Below, piece by piece: positions 7,211 through 14,270 of a stretch of DNA of 64,000 nt. The position numbers and the translations under genes are program-made. Every line of letters begins with the position of its first letter. Positions within the stretch are counted from its first letter, which is position 1. The notes beneath the pieces are model-generated. The model saw nothing but the letters and a program-made list of their open reading frames with translations. It ran no database searches and was not told where the DNA came from. Source of the DNA: an uncultured Porphyromonadaceae bacterium (lineage in GTDB: Bacteria; Bacteroidota; Bacteroidia; Bacteroidales; Muribaculaceae); NCBI GenBank assembly GCA_902470475.1, contig CABRGT010000002.1:1-64000 (forward strand), written 5' to 3'.

Positions 7211-8836
7211 TCATTTTTTCGGGCTACCGACCATGCCGACCATTCCGGATGAGAACTGCCTTACGGCTTCGAGCACAACGGGATCCTTCTCATTGACAAT
7301 CTCGAAGTAGGCGTTCATGCCGAGGATGTCGCGCGCGATCAGAGCTTTCAGTTGATTAACAATCAACGGAGCCGAAATGTTGATGTAGTACCAGCGCTTG
7401 GCGACGCCGTTCTGGGCGGCGTAGTCGACAAGTGCGGCAAGCAGGACATTGTCGGGCGGCAGGAGGCGCAGAAGCTGCTGCACATCGCGGGCCTTGGAGA
7501 GGTCGGCGCGGTTGAGGTCGGCGTATTCGTAGGCGAATTTATTGAGTATACCGCTGTTGGCTACAGAGAGGTAATAGCTCGTGACATAGGCGGTGTCACT
7601 GGGGACGAAGACATCGGGGATGATGCCGCCTCCGCCGTAGACCTTACGGCCGCAAACGGTCTCGAAGACGTTTGACTCGTCGACCTTGATTGAATCGGCG
7701 CTGAACACCTCGCCGTTGGAGTAACGGTCGAGGATCTCGCTCTGATAGTCGTCGTTGGCGCCGGGGGTGTAGTCTTTCTGTATGCACCGGCCGGAGGGGG
7801 TGTAGTAGCGCTGGACGGTAAGGCGGATCTGTGACGAGTCGCTCAGGGTGATACCGCGCTGCACAAGGCCCTTGCCGAAAGTACGGCGTCCGATGATCAG
7901 GCCGCGGTCGTTGTCCTGGACGGCGCCGGCGACAATCTCGGAGGAGCTTGCGGTAAATTCATCGACGAGTATCACCAGGCGGTCGTAGGGGAAAATGCCC
8001 TGGCCGTCGGAGAGCCAGTTGGCGTCCTCCTCAGCCTTGCGGCCCTTGACATTGACGATCGAACGCATCGGGGGCAGGAATTCGTTGGCCATAAGGATGG
8101 CCTGGTCGAGAAGGCCTCCGGTGTTGCCGCGCAGGTCGAGGATATAGTTTCGGGCGCCCTTGACGCGCAGCGCGTTGACAGCCTGAATGAATTCGGCGTA
8201 GGTGTTTGCGGCGAACTTATTGACGCGGACGTATCCGGTAGTGTCGTTGATCAGATAGGATGCGTCGACCGACACGGAGGGAATCTCGCCGCGGACAATC
8301 GTAAAGGTAAGTGGCCGCGGGGACGTAGACCGCTTCACGGTAACCACCACCTCCGTGTCCTTTTCGCCCCGGAGAGCGTTCATCACATCCTCGGTGGTGA
8401 TGTCCTTGCCGGTCATTCTCTTGCCGTCGACTTCTATGATGCGGTCGCCGGCAAGGAGGCCTACATGTTCGGCCGGTCCGCCCGATACGACTTCAACCAC
8501 ACAAATGGAATCCTGCATGAGCTGGAACTGGATGCCGACGCCGAAAAACGAGCTTTCGAGGTCGCGGTTCACCTTTTCAAGATCCTTCACTGCGATATAC
8601 ATGGAGTGCGGATCAAGATTGCGCAGCAATTCGGGAATAACCATCTCGACGAGGCTGTCCTCATTGATTTCCTCGACATATTCATCCTGAATAATGGCAA
8701 AAATCTCATTGAGTTTCTTCTGAGCGGGTGTAAGCCTGTCGCCGTCGGCAAGGAGGTAGCCGATCCACATACCAGCAACGAGCAACAGGGCTCCGACAAG
8801 GGGGAACCAATTTCTTAAACGCGAACCGTTATTCAT
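7211..8836 (-). CDS. S41 family C-terminal processing protease with PDZ domain
   Basis: This 541-residue protease has an N-terminal membrane anchor (about 10-30), a PDZ domain (about 90-175) and an S41 catalytic domain. DLRGNTGG (234-241), Ser297 in TASSSE and Lys322 in RTFGKG form the Ser/Lys dyad region. Family members trim C-termini of exported proteins or act in envelope quality control. The active-site motif is complete, so the enzyme should be active in the periplasm. The gene sits 17 bases downstream of the dCMP deaminase gene. A C-terminal extension of roughly 170 residues follows the core, as is common in Bacteroidota members. Confidence 0.92.
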   Translation of the reverse strand: MNNGSRLRNWFPLVGALLLVAGMWIGYLLADGDRLTPAQKKLNEIFAIIQDEYVEEINEDSLVEMVIPELLRNLDPHSMYIAVKDLEKVNRDLESSFFGVGIQFQLMQDSICVVEVVSGGPAEHVGLLAGDRIIEVDGKRMTGKDITTEDVMNALRGEKDTEVVVTVKRSTSPRPLTFTIVRGEIPSVSVDASYLINDTTGYVRVNKFAANTYAEFIQAVNALRVKGARNYILDLRGNTGGLLDQAILMANEFLPPMRSIVNVKGRKAEEDANWLSDGQGIFPYDRLVILVDEFTASSSEIVAGAVQDNDRGLIIGRRTFGKGLVQRGITLSDSSQIRLTVQRYYTPSGRCIQKDYTPGANDDYQSEILDRYSNGEVFSADSIKVDESNVFETVCGRKVYGGGGIIPDVFVPSDTAYVTSYYLSVANSGILNKFAYEYADLNRADLSKARDVQQLLRLLPPDNVLLAALVDYAAQNGVAKRWYYINISAPLIVNQLKALIARDILGMNAYFEIVNEKDPVVLEAVRQFSSGMVGMVGSPKK

Positions 8837-8853
8837 CTTCTTCTCAAAACTGT

Positions 8854-9294
8854 CTACTTGGAATCAATATCGGATATATGCACGCATTCGACACCTGCCC
8901 GCCGGAGCAACTCTATACCGTCAGTGATACGATAGAGCTCGTTGAATACCACGCGGCGGATTCCGGCCTGGATGATCAGCTTGGAACATTCGACACACGG
9001 AGAGGCTGTGACATAGAGCGTGGAGCCGTCGCTGGCATTGTTGCTCCGGGCGACCTTTGTGATGGCGTTGGCCTCGGCATGCAGGACATAGGGCTTGGTG
9101 ATGCCGTTCTCGTCCTCGCACACGTTCTCGAAACCGGCGGGGGTGCCGTTGTAACCGTCGGAAATAATCATCTGATCCTTGACGATTATCGCCCCGACCT
9201 TGCGGCGCTGACAGTACGAATTCTCGGCCCAGATAGCGGCCATGCGCAGATAGCGCTTGTCGAGCAGTTCCTGTTTGTGATGCAGTGTATCCAT
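8854..9294 (-). CDS. dCMP deaminase family protein
   Basis: This 146-residue zinc deaminase has HAEANAI (His72, catalytic Glu74) and PCVEC (Cys100, Cys103), the full cytidine-deaminase metal site, preceded by DGYNGTPAGFENV, the substrate loop typical of dCMP deaminases (ComEB-like). The product dUMP feeds thymidylate synthesis. It is the promoter-proximal gene of a four-gene operon. A good promoter lies just upstream, giving a leader of roughly 10-12 bases. Confidence 0.93.
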   Translation of the reverse strand: MDTLHHKQELLDKRYLRMAAIWAENSYCQRRKVGAIIVKDQMIISDGYNGTPAGFENVCEDENGITKPYVLHAEANAITKVARSNNASDGSTLYVTASPCVECSKLIIQAGIRRVVFNELYRITDGIELLRRAGVECVHISDIDSK

Positions 9295-9311
9295 CCGTAT
9301 CTATTATCACG

Positions 9312-9342
9312 CAAAGTTATGTCATTTTTCCGGGGCTTGCAA
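9312..9342 (-). promoter_or_regulatory. Promoter of the dCMP deaminase operon
   Basis: On the minus strand TTG (9342-9340) is followed after 20 bases by TAACTTTG (9319-9312), matching the Bacteroidota consensus at both elements. The start codon is 17 bases downstream of the -7 box. Confidence 0.8.
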
Positions 9343-9409
9343 TTAATAGCGGTGAAAAAAAATAATTCGGCGCAAAAAACAGATTTTAAAAATATTTGTA
9401 TTAAAAATG

Positions 9410-9439
9410 TTGGTGATTTCAAAAATGGAATTAACTTTG
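9410..9439 (+). promoter_or_regulatory. Promoter of the two-repeat secreted protein
   Basis: TTG at 9410-9412 and TAACTTTG at 9432-9439 are separated by 19 bases, a good -33/-7 pair. This placement excludes the longer open frame beginning at 9407 and supports the ATG at 9467. Confidence 0.78.
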
Positions 9440-9466
9440 CAAAATGAAATCAAAACCAAGGTAAAA

Positions 9467-10702
9467 ATGAAACATTGCTACTTCGCATTAGGTGTAATGC
9501 TGCTTACTGCCACATCGGCTGCAAATGCCGACGAGTGGCGCCCGATCGGGATGGCCACCGTGGTCGACGGCTGGATCACTCCCGGTTATGTCGACGAGGA
9601 AGGCAAGCAGATCAATCCGGCCACATGTCCATTCCAGGTTCCGGTAGAAGAAAATGTAACGACCCCCGGCATCTACAAGCTGATCAACCCATTCGGGTCG
9701 GCAGACTTCCATCTGAGCAATTACAATCTCAAGCCGGAAGCGGCCGACATAGTGATCGATGCCCGCGACCGTACGTTTGTCATCATCCAGCCGCAGTACA
9801 GCGGCTTCACGGATGCCGATGCGGACGAAGCGAGCGGCACCTACACATATTATATAACCGACATGGGTACAGCGATGTACAACATGGGACAGCAGCGCGA
9901 GGTGATCAACCTGCTGAAATGCTCGTCGCTGATGCTGGGTAACGACATCATCGTGCGTCAGCCAGCATTCTGTTCGTCGGCAACGGGAAGCATAACCGGC
10001 TGGGAGACGAGTTTCCCGGCCCGCATCACGCTGCCCGACAACTCGGCCGAGGAGGACGCCAAGTGGGAATCGCTCGGCACGGCCACGGTGACCGACGGCT
10101 GGATCGTGCCCGGCTTCAAGGACGACAACGACATACCGTTCGTCAACACCGAGCACCGGTTCACGTGCAAGATCGAGATGAATGTCGACAACCCCGACCT
10201 GCTGTGCCTTGTAAGCCCCTATAAATCCGCCGACTTCGACATGGCCTACTCCAACCTCAGCAGCAGCAACGTGCGCATAGTCATCGATACGACTGATCCG
10301 GACTTCGTGACGGTAGCCCCGCAATTCTCAGGCTATATATCGCGCGAGGACAATGACATCCGCTCGTACTACATAGCCGACGCGGGGTATCAGCTGGAAC
10401 AGCGCGGACAGAGCCGCGAGCAGATCAAGGCCAACCACTACAATTCGACAATGGGCGACCAGACGATCACGATCCCGATGCCGCTGTTCGGCTTCGATAT
10501 TGACAACGTGGGCAAGATGTGGAACAACTCACAGGCCATGACAATATCATGGAAAGACAACGGCGTGAGCGACATCGCCGACGACAACGCCGACTGTCCC
10601 GTGGAATACTATAATCTGCAAGGCGTGCGCGTGGACAATCCTGCGGCAGGAAATCTTTATATCCGCCGCCAGGGCACGGATGTGCGCAAGGTGGTATTCT
10701 GA
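9467..10702 (+). CDS. Secreted two-repeat protein with YYNLQG-type C-terminal tail
   Basis: From the ATG at 9467 (411 aa) there is a signal peptide (MKHCYFALGVMLLTATSAANA), then two homologous segments of about 170 residues. Repeat one starts EWRPIGMATVVDGWITPGY and repeat two KWESLGTATVTDGWIVPGF. Each has a counterpart SADFHLSNYNL/SADFDMAYSNL, VIDARD/VIDTTD and a proline-rich PQYSGF/PQFSGY element. I do not recognise the repeat family. The last ~30 residues (YYNLQGVRVDNPAAG ... VRKVVF) closely match the tails of the SusE/F-like pair near 29-32 kb. The protein is probably surface-located; its ligand is unknown. It is a single-gene unit with its own promoter and terminator. Confidence 0.8.
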   Translation: MKHCYFALGVMLLTATSAANADEWRPIGMATVVDGWITPGYVDEEGKQINPATCPFQVPVEENVTTPGIYKLINPFGSADFHLSNYNLKPEAADIVIDARDRTFVIIQPQYSGFTDADADEASGTYTYYITDMGTAMYNMGQQREVINLLKCSSLMLGNDIIVRQPAFCSSATGSITGWETSFPARITLPDNSAEEDAKWESLGTATVTDGWIVPGFKDDNDIPFVNTEHRFTCKIEMNVDNPDLLCLVSPYKSADFDMAYSNLSSSNVRIVIDTTDPDFVTVAPQFSGYISREDNDIRSYYIADAGYQLEQRGQSREQIKANHYNSTMGDQTITIPMPLFGFDIDNVGKMWNNSQAMTISWKDNGVSDIADDNADCPVEYYNLQGVRVDNPAAGNLYIRRQGTDVRKVVF

Positions 10703-10724
10703 AACTACGAAAAGTGAAATATAC

Positions 10725-10766
10725 AGCGGCAAAGCCCGAACAAAAACCGGGTTTTGCCGCTTTTTT
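10725..10766 (+). terminator. Intrinsic terminator after the two-repeat secreted protein
   Basis: AGCGGCAAAGCCCG (10725-10738) pairs with CGGGTTTTGCCGCT (10748-10761), with one G-T pair, and runs directly into a T-run ending at 10766. Confidence 0.88.
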
Positions 10767-10800
10767 AATATATCGTGCAAAGAAATCAGCAAAAAACCGC

Positions 10801-10808
10801 TAACTTTG
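10801..10808 (+). promoter_or_regulatory. -7 box ahead of the aminotransferase gene
   Basis: TAACTTTG is a perfect Bacteroidota -7 element 28 bases before the start codon. No convincing -33 TTG is visible. Confidence 0.6.
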
Positions 10809-10836
10809 CAGCCTAATCCAGAAATGTGAGTCAATT

Positions 10837-12039
10837 ATGCCATCAGTATCATTACGCGGCACCGAGATGCCCGCATCGCCGATCCGACGACTCGTAAAAT
10901 ATGCCAATGAGGCCGTCGCCCGCGGCATTAAAGTATACCGCCTCAACATAGGACAGCCCGATGTCCCTACTCCACCCGTCGCTCTCGAAGCACTGCGTCA
11001 TATCGACCGCAAGGTGCTCGAATACAGCCCTTCGGAAGGCCTGAAATCGCTCCGCGAGAAACTCCGTGAGTATTACAAACGGTTCAATATCAATGTCGAC
11101 GTCGACGATATAATCGTGACCACAGGCGGCAGTGAAGCCGTGCTGTTCGCATTCATGGCGTGTCTTGATCCGGGCGACGAGATCATAGTCCCCGAACCGG
11201 CGTACGCCAACTATATGGCATTCGCCATCTCGGCCGGAGCCAAAATAGTCACTATCCCGTCGACAATCGACGACGGATTCCAGCTGCCGCCGGTGGAGGA
11301 ATTCGAGAAGCTCATCACTCCGCGCACCAAAGGCATACTTATCTGCAACCCGAACAATCCGACAGGCTATCTCTACACCATGAAAGAGATGCTTCAGCTG
11401 CGTGACCTGGTCAAAAGACACGATCTGTTTCTGTTCTCCGACGAGGTGTACCGGGAATTCTGCTATACCGGTGCCCCGTACATATCAGCGTTCCATCTGC
11501 CGGACATAGAGGAGCAGGTGGTGCTGATCGACTCCGTGTCGAAGCGCTACAACGAATGCGGCATCCGCATCGGCGCTCTCATCACCAAGCACAAAGAGCT
11601 GAAGAAGAATGTAATGAAATTCTGCCAGGCGCGGCTGAGTCCGCCGCTGCTGGGCCAGATCGTGGCGGAGGCGTCGATCGACACGCCGCCGGATTATATG
11701 CTGGAGACATACAACGAATATGTAGAGCGGCGCAAGTTCCTCGTCGACCGTATCAATCAGATTCCGGGGTGCTACACTCCGATTCCGATGGGGGCCTTCT
11801 ACACGGTGGTGCGACTGCCGGTGGAGGATGCCGACGACTTCTGCCGCTGGTGTCTCACTGATTTCTCCTACGAGGGCCAGACAGTGTTCATGGCTCCCGC
11901 ATCGGGATTCTACGTCACGCCGGGCCTGGGCCGCGACGAGGTGCGCATGGCCTATGTACTCAACACAGAAGAACTCGGAAAGGCGCTGATAGTGCTGGCC
12001 AAGGCGCTGGAAGCATATCCGGGCAGAAAGAAAATCTGA
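10837..12039 (+). CDS. Class I PLP-dependent aminotransferase (aspartate aminotransferase-like)
   Basis: This 400-residue fold-type I aminotransferase has the phosphate-cradle region TTGGSEAV (95-102), NPNNPTG (171-177), SDEVYREF (201-208) and the PLP lysine Lys236 in DSVSKRYNECG. A C-terminal arginine in DEVRMAYV should bind the substrate carboxylate. The length is normal. The exact amino acid cannot be read from motifs, so Asp or another substrate is possible. RidA, encoded 6.6 kb upstream, would detoxify enamines from such enzymes, but the two genes are not in one operon. Exonuclease III starts 19 bases downstream. Confidence 0.9.
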   Translation: MPSVSLRGTEMPASPIRRLVKYANEAVARGIKVYRLNIGQPDVPTPPVALEALRHIDRKVLEYSPSEGLKSLREKLREYYKRFNINVDVDDIIVTTGGSEAVLFAFMACLDPGDEIIVPEPAYANYMAFAISAGAKIVTIPSTIDDGFQLPPVEEFEKLITPRTKGILICNPNNPTGYLYTMKEMLQLRDLVKRHDLFLFSDEVYREFCYTGAPYISAFHLPDIEEQVVLIDSVSKRYNECGIRIGALITKHKELKKNVMKFCQARLSPPLLGQIVAEASIDTPPDYMLETYNEYVERRKFLVDRINQIPGCYTPIPMGAFYTVVRLPVEDADDFCRWCLTDFSYEGQTVFMAPASGFYVTPGLGRDEVRMAYVLNTEELGKALIVLAKALEAYPGRKKI

Positions 12040-12058
12040 CAATTCAACAGAGCGATCC

Positions 12059-12814
12059 ATGAAACTTATATCCTGGAATGTCAACGGCCTGCGGGCCATA
12101 GCGGGCAAAGGCTTCGCTGAAATATTCAACGCGCTCGACGCCGAATGCGTATGCCTGCAGGAAACAAAAATACAGCCCGGACAGATCGAGCTCGAATTCG
12201 AGGGCTATACATCGTACTTCGACTGCGCCGACCGCAAGGGGTACTCGGGCACTGCAACATGGGCGCGCGGAGAGGAGAAACCGAGCCGCCGCGGCATAGG
12301 CATCGACCGCCATGACCACGAGGGACGCACGGTCACCGTCGACCTCGGGCCGGCATACCTTGTAAACGTATACGTCCCGAACAGCCAGTCGGAACTGGCG
12401 CGCCTCGACTACCGCCTTGACTGGGAAAAGTCATTCGCCGAGTATGTAAAGAGCCTGGACCGCGAGAAGCCGGTGATCATCTGCGGCGACATGAATGTGG
12501 CGCACAAGGAGATCGACCTCAAGAATCCGAAAGCGAACCGCCGGAATCCGGGCTTTACGGACGAAGAACGCGAGGCATTCGGACGTCTGCTCGAATGCGG
12601 ATTCGTCGACACGTTCCGACAGCTGCATCCCGATGTCACGGACGCATACTCATGGTGGAGCTACCGGTTCAACAGCCGCGCGAAAAACATAGGCTGGCGC
12701 ATAGACTACTTCCTCGTGTCGGAACGCATCGCGGACCGCATCAGATCGGCCGAGATACTGTCCGACATAACCGGCAGCGACCACTGTCCGGTGTCGATCG
12801 AGATAGAGCTGTAA
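12059..12814 (+). CDS. xth: Exodeoxyribonuclease III (AP endonuclease)
   Basis: This 251-residue member of the exonuclease III/APE1 family cuts abasic sites in base-excision repair. The conserved blocks are all present: ISWNVNGLRA (start), LQETKI (metal-binding Glu), YSGTATW, YVPNSQ, GDMNVAH and the final GSDHCPV carrying the catalytic Asp-His. WRIDYFLVS is also intact, so it should be active. It follows the aminotransferase by 19 bases and is probably transcribed with it; a clear terminator follows. Confidence 0.95.
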   Translation: MKLISWNVNGLRAIAGKGFAEIFNALDAECVCLQETKIQPGQIELEFEGYTSYFDCADRKGYSGTATWARGEEKPSRRGIGIDRHDHEGRTVTVDLGPAYLVNVYVPNSQSELARLDYRLDWEKSFAEYVKSLDREKPVIICGDMNVAHKEIDLKNPKANRRNPGFTDEEREAFGRLLECGFVDTFRQLHPDVTDAYSWWSYRFNSRAKNIGWRIDYFLVSERIADRIRSAEILSDITGSDHCPVSIEIEL

Positions 12815-12832
12815 AAAATATATTCATGCAAC

Positions 12833-12875
12833 AATGCGGCGGCCAGGATATTACACCGGTATGCCGCATTTTTTT
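12833..12875 (+). terminator. Intrinsic terminator after xth
   Basis: AATGCGGC (12833-12840) pairs with GCCGCATT (12863-12870), followed by five more T residues up to 12875. The loop of about 22 bases is long but contains a weak GGCC/GGT inner pairing. Confidence 0.8.
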
Positions 12876-12968
12876 GTTTCTGTCTGTCACTTTTATGACG
12901 GCAGCCGTGTCTATCATACGAGGTATCTCAGAAACAAAGACAATAAAAACAAACAAAACAAATAAGTC

Positions 12969-13382
12969 ATGAAAGAATTGATCCCTATCTTCATCTGCGC
13001 GATCATGCCGATCGCAATCGTCCTCATCGTATACCTGGCCTCGATGAATAGCGAAAACAAACGGGCAAAGGTCCTGATCAAGGCCATAGAGTCGAACAAT
13101 ACGATCGATGCCGACAAACTGGCCGAGGCGCTGCAGAAGCCCAAGAAGACGCCGCTTGAGATACTCAACGCACGCCTGCTGCGCGGATGCATCTTTTTCT
13201 TCACCGGTATCGTCCTGATCATCATAGGCGGCATGAATTACTCAGCCGACTTCATTCGCGACGATGCAACGATGCCGCTGATCTTCGGAGGCTGCTCCCT
13301 GGCCATCGGTATCAGCTATCTGATTGTATTCCTTGTGACACGCAAACAGATCGGTGACAACTGCGACAAGAACCATAAATAA
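12969..13382 (+). CDS. DUF6249-type small membrane protein
   Basis: This 137-residue protein has an N-terminal membrane helix (IPIFICAIMPIAIVLIVYLAS), a short charged cytosolic linker (about 27-65) and two further helices (about 73-90 and 103-122). The layout fits the DUF6249 family, which I recall beside ECF sigma genes in Bacteroidota. It precedes the sigma gene by 12 bases, so it is likely to be in the same operon and under the same regulator. Its biochemical role is unknown; a sensor or target of the sigma circuit is only a hypothesis. Confidence 0.7.
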   Translation: MKELIPIFICAIMPIAIVLIVYLASMNSENKRAKVLIKAIESNNTIDADKLAEALQKPKKTPLEILNARLLRGCIFFFTGIVLIIIGGMNYSADFIRDDATMPLIFGGCSLAIGISYLIVFLVTRKQIGDNCDKNHK

Positions 13383-13394
13383 CAATACTTTAAA

Positions 13395-13877
13395 ATGACC
13401 CGCGAAGAGTTTATCGCAAGAGTCGAGAGCTGTCAGAAAGCGTTCCGCCGCTTCCTGGCAGCACTCTGCTGCGGCGACACGTCTCTTGCCGACGATATAG
13501 CGCAGGAGTCGCTGGTCAAAGCCTATCTTTCCTGCAAGGATCTCAAAGATCCAGACAAATTCAATTCGTGGCTCTACCGGATCGGATACAATGCGTTTCT
13601 GAACAGCAGGCGAAGCATCCGGATCACCGAACCGCTGGAAACATCATACCATACGGCGGGGCGCGAAAGGGCCGACGACACCTTCAGGTACCAGGAGCTG
13701 TACATCGCCCTGGCCAAGATATCCGAAGCCGAGCGCTCGGCAATCCTGCTTTATTATATGGAAGGATACTCAGTGCAGGAAATCGCCAAAATTCAGGATG
13801 TGACCCAGAATGTGATAAGGCAGCATCTCTCGCGCGGCCGGAACCACCTCCGCCAATATCTCACCTCTGTAAACTAA
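13395..13877 (+). CDS. ECF-type RNA polymerase sigma factor
   Basis: This 160-residue protein has sigma region 2 (about 10-75: ADDIAQESLVKAYLSC, then FNSWLYRIGYNAFLN for -10 recognition and core binding) and region 4 (about 100-155: LAKISEAERSAILLYYMEGYSVQEIAKIQ, an HTH for -35 recognition). No region 1 or 3 exists, which is the ECF layout. It lies between a DUF6249 protein and a two-TM protein with spacers of 12 and 6 bases. The two-TM protein is the obvious candidate to hold it at the membrane. Confidence 0.93.
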   Translation: MTREEFIARVESCQKAFRRFLAALCCGDTSLADDIAQESLVKAYLSCKDLKDPDKFNSWLYRIGYNAFLNSRRSIRITEPLETSYHTAGRERADDTFRYQELYIALAKISEAERSAILLYYMEGYSVQEIAKIQDVTQNVIRQHLSRGRNHLRQYLTSVN

Positions 13878-13883
13878 ATTATT

Positions 13884-14270
13884 ATGGACGACGATAAACT
13901 TAAAGAGCTCTTCAAAGGCTTTTCGCCCGACATGATGTCAGACGAACTGTTCATGACACGTCTTCAGAACCGGCTCGACTCCGTAGAAATGGTCAAACAG
14001 CACAATGACGAGATAGTGCGCCGCAGCCGGATCGCGGTGATAATTGCCGCCGCAGTCGGAGTCGTGACCGGATTTCTTCTGTCGCTCGCCCTGCCATATA
14101 TCGGTGCGGCTGCCGAATCGCTCCAGAACATGATGCCGTCGCGCCGGGCCGTGGAATTCATCGCCGACAATTATCAAGTTGTGGCCTGGGGACTGATCGG
14201 TGCCACAGCCGCGCTATTAGCCTTGAATTCCTATGATCTGGCGCTGTCGCTGCTTAAAAAGAGGAGCTAG
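13884..14270 (+). CDS. Small two-TM protein downstream of ECF sigma; candidate anti-sigma
   Basis: The N-terminal cytosolic part of this 128-residue protein (about 1-48) is charged and helical (DDKLKELFKGFSPDMMSDELF). It is followed by one membrane helix (about 49-72) and a second (about 95-112), with a short external loop between them. No zinc-binding anti-sigma motif (HxxxCxxC) is visible. Position, size and membrane anchoring make an anti-sigma role plausible, but homology does not show it. It ends next to the convergent histidine kinase gene with no spacer. Confidence 0.7.
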   Translation: MDDDKLKELFKGFSPDMMSDELFMTRLQNRLDSVEMVKQHNDEIVRRSRIAVIIAAAVGVVTGFLLSLALPYIGAAAESLQNMMPSRRAVEFIADNYQVVAWGLIGATAALLALNSYDLALSLLKKRS

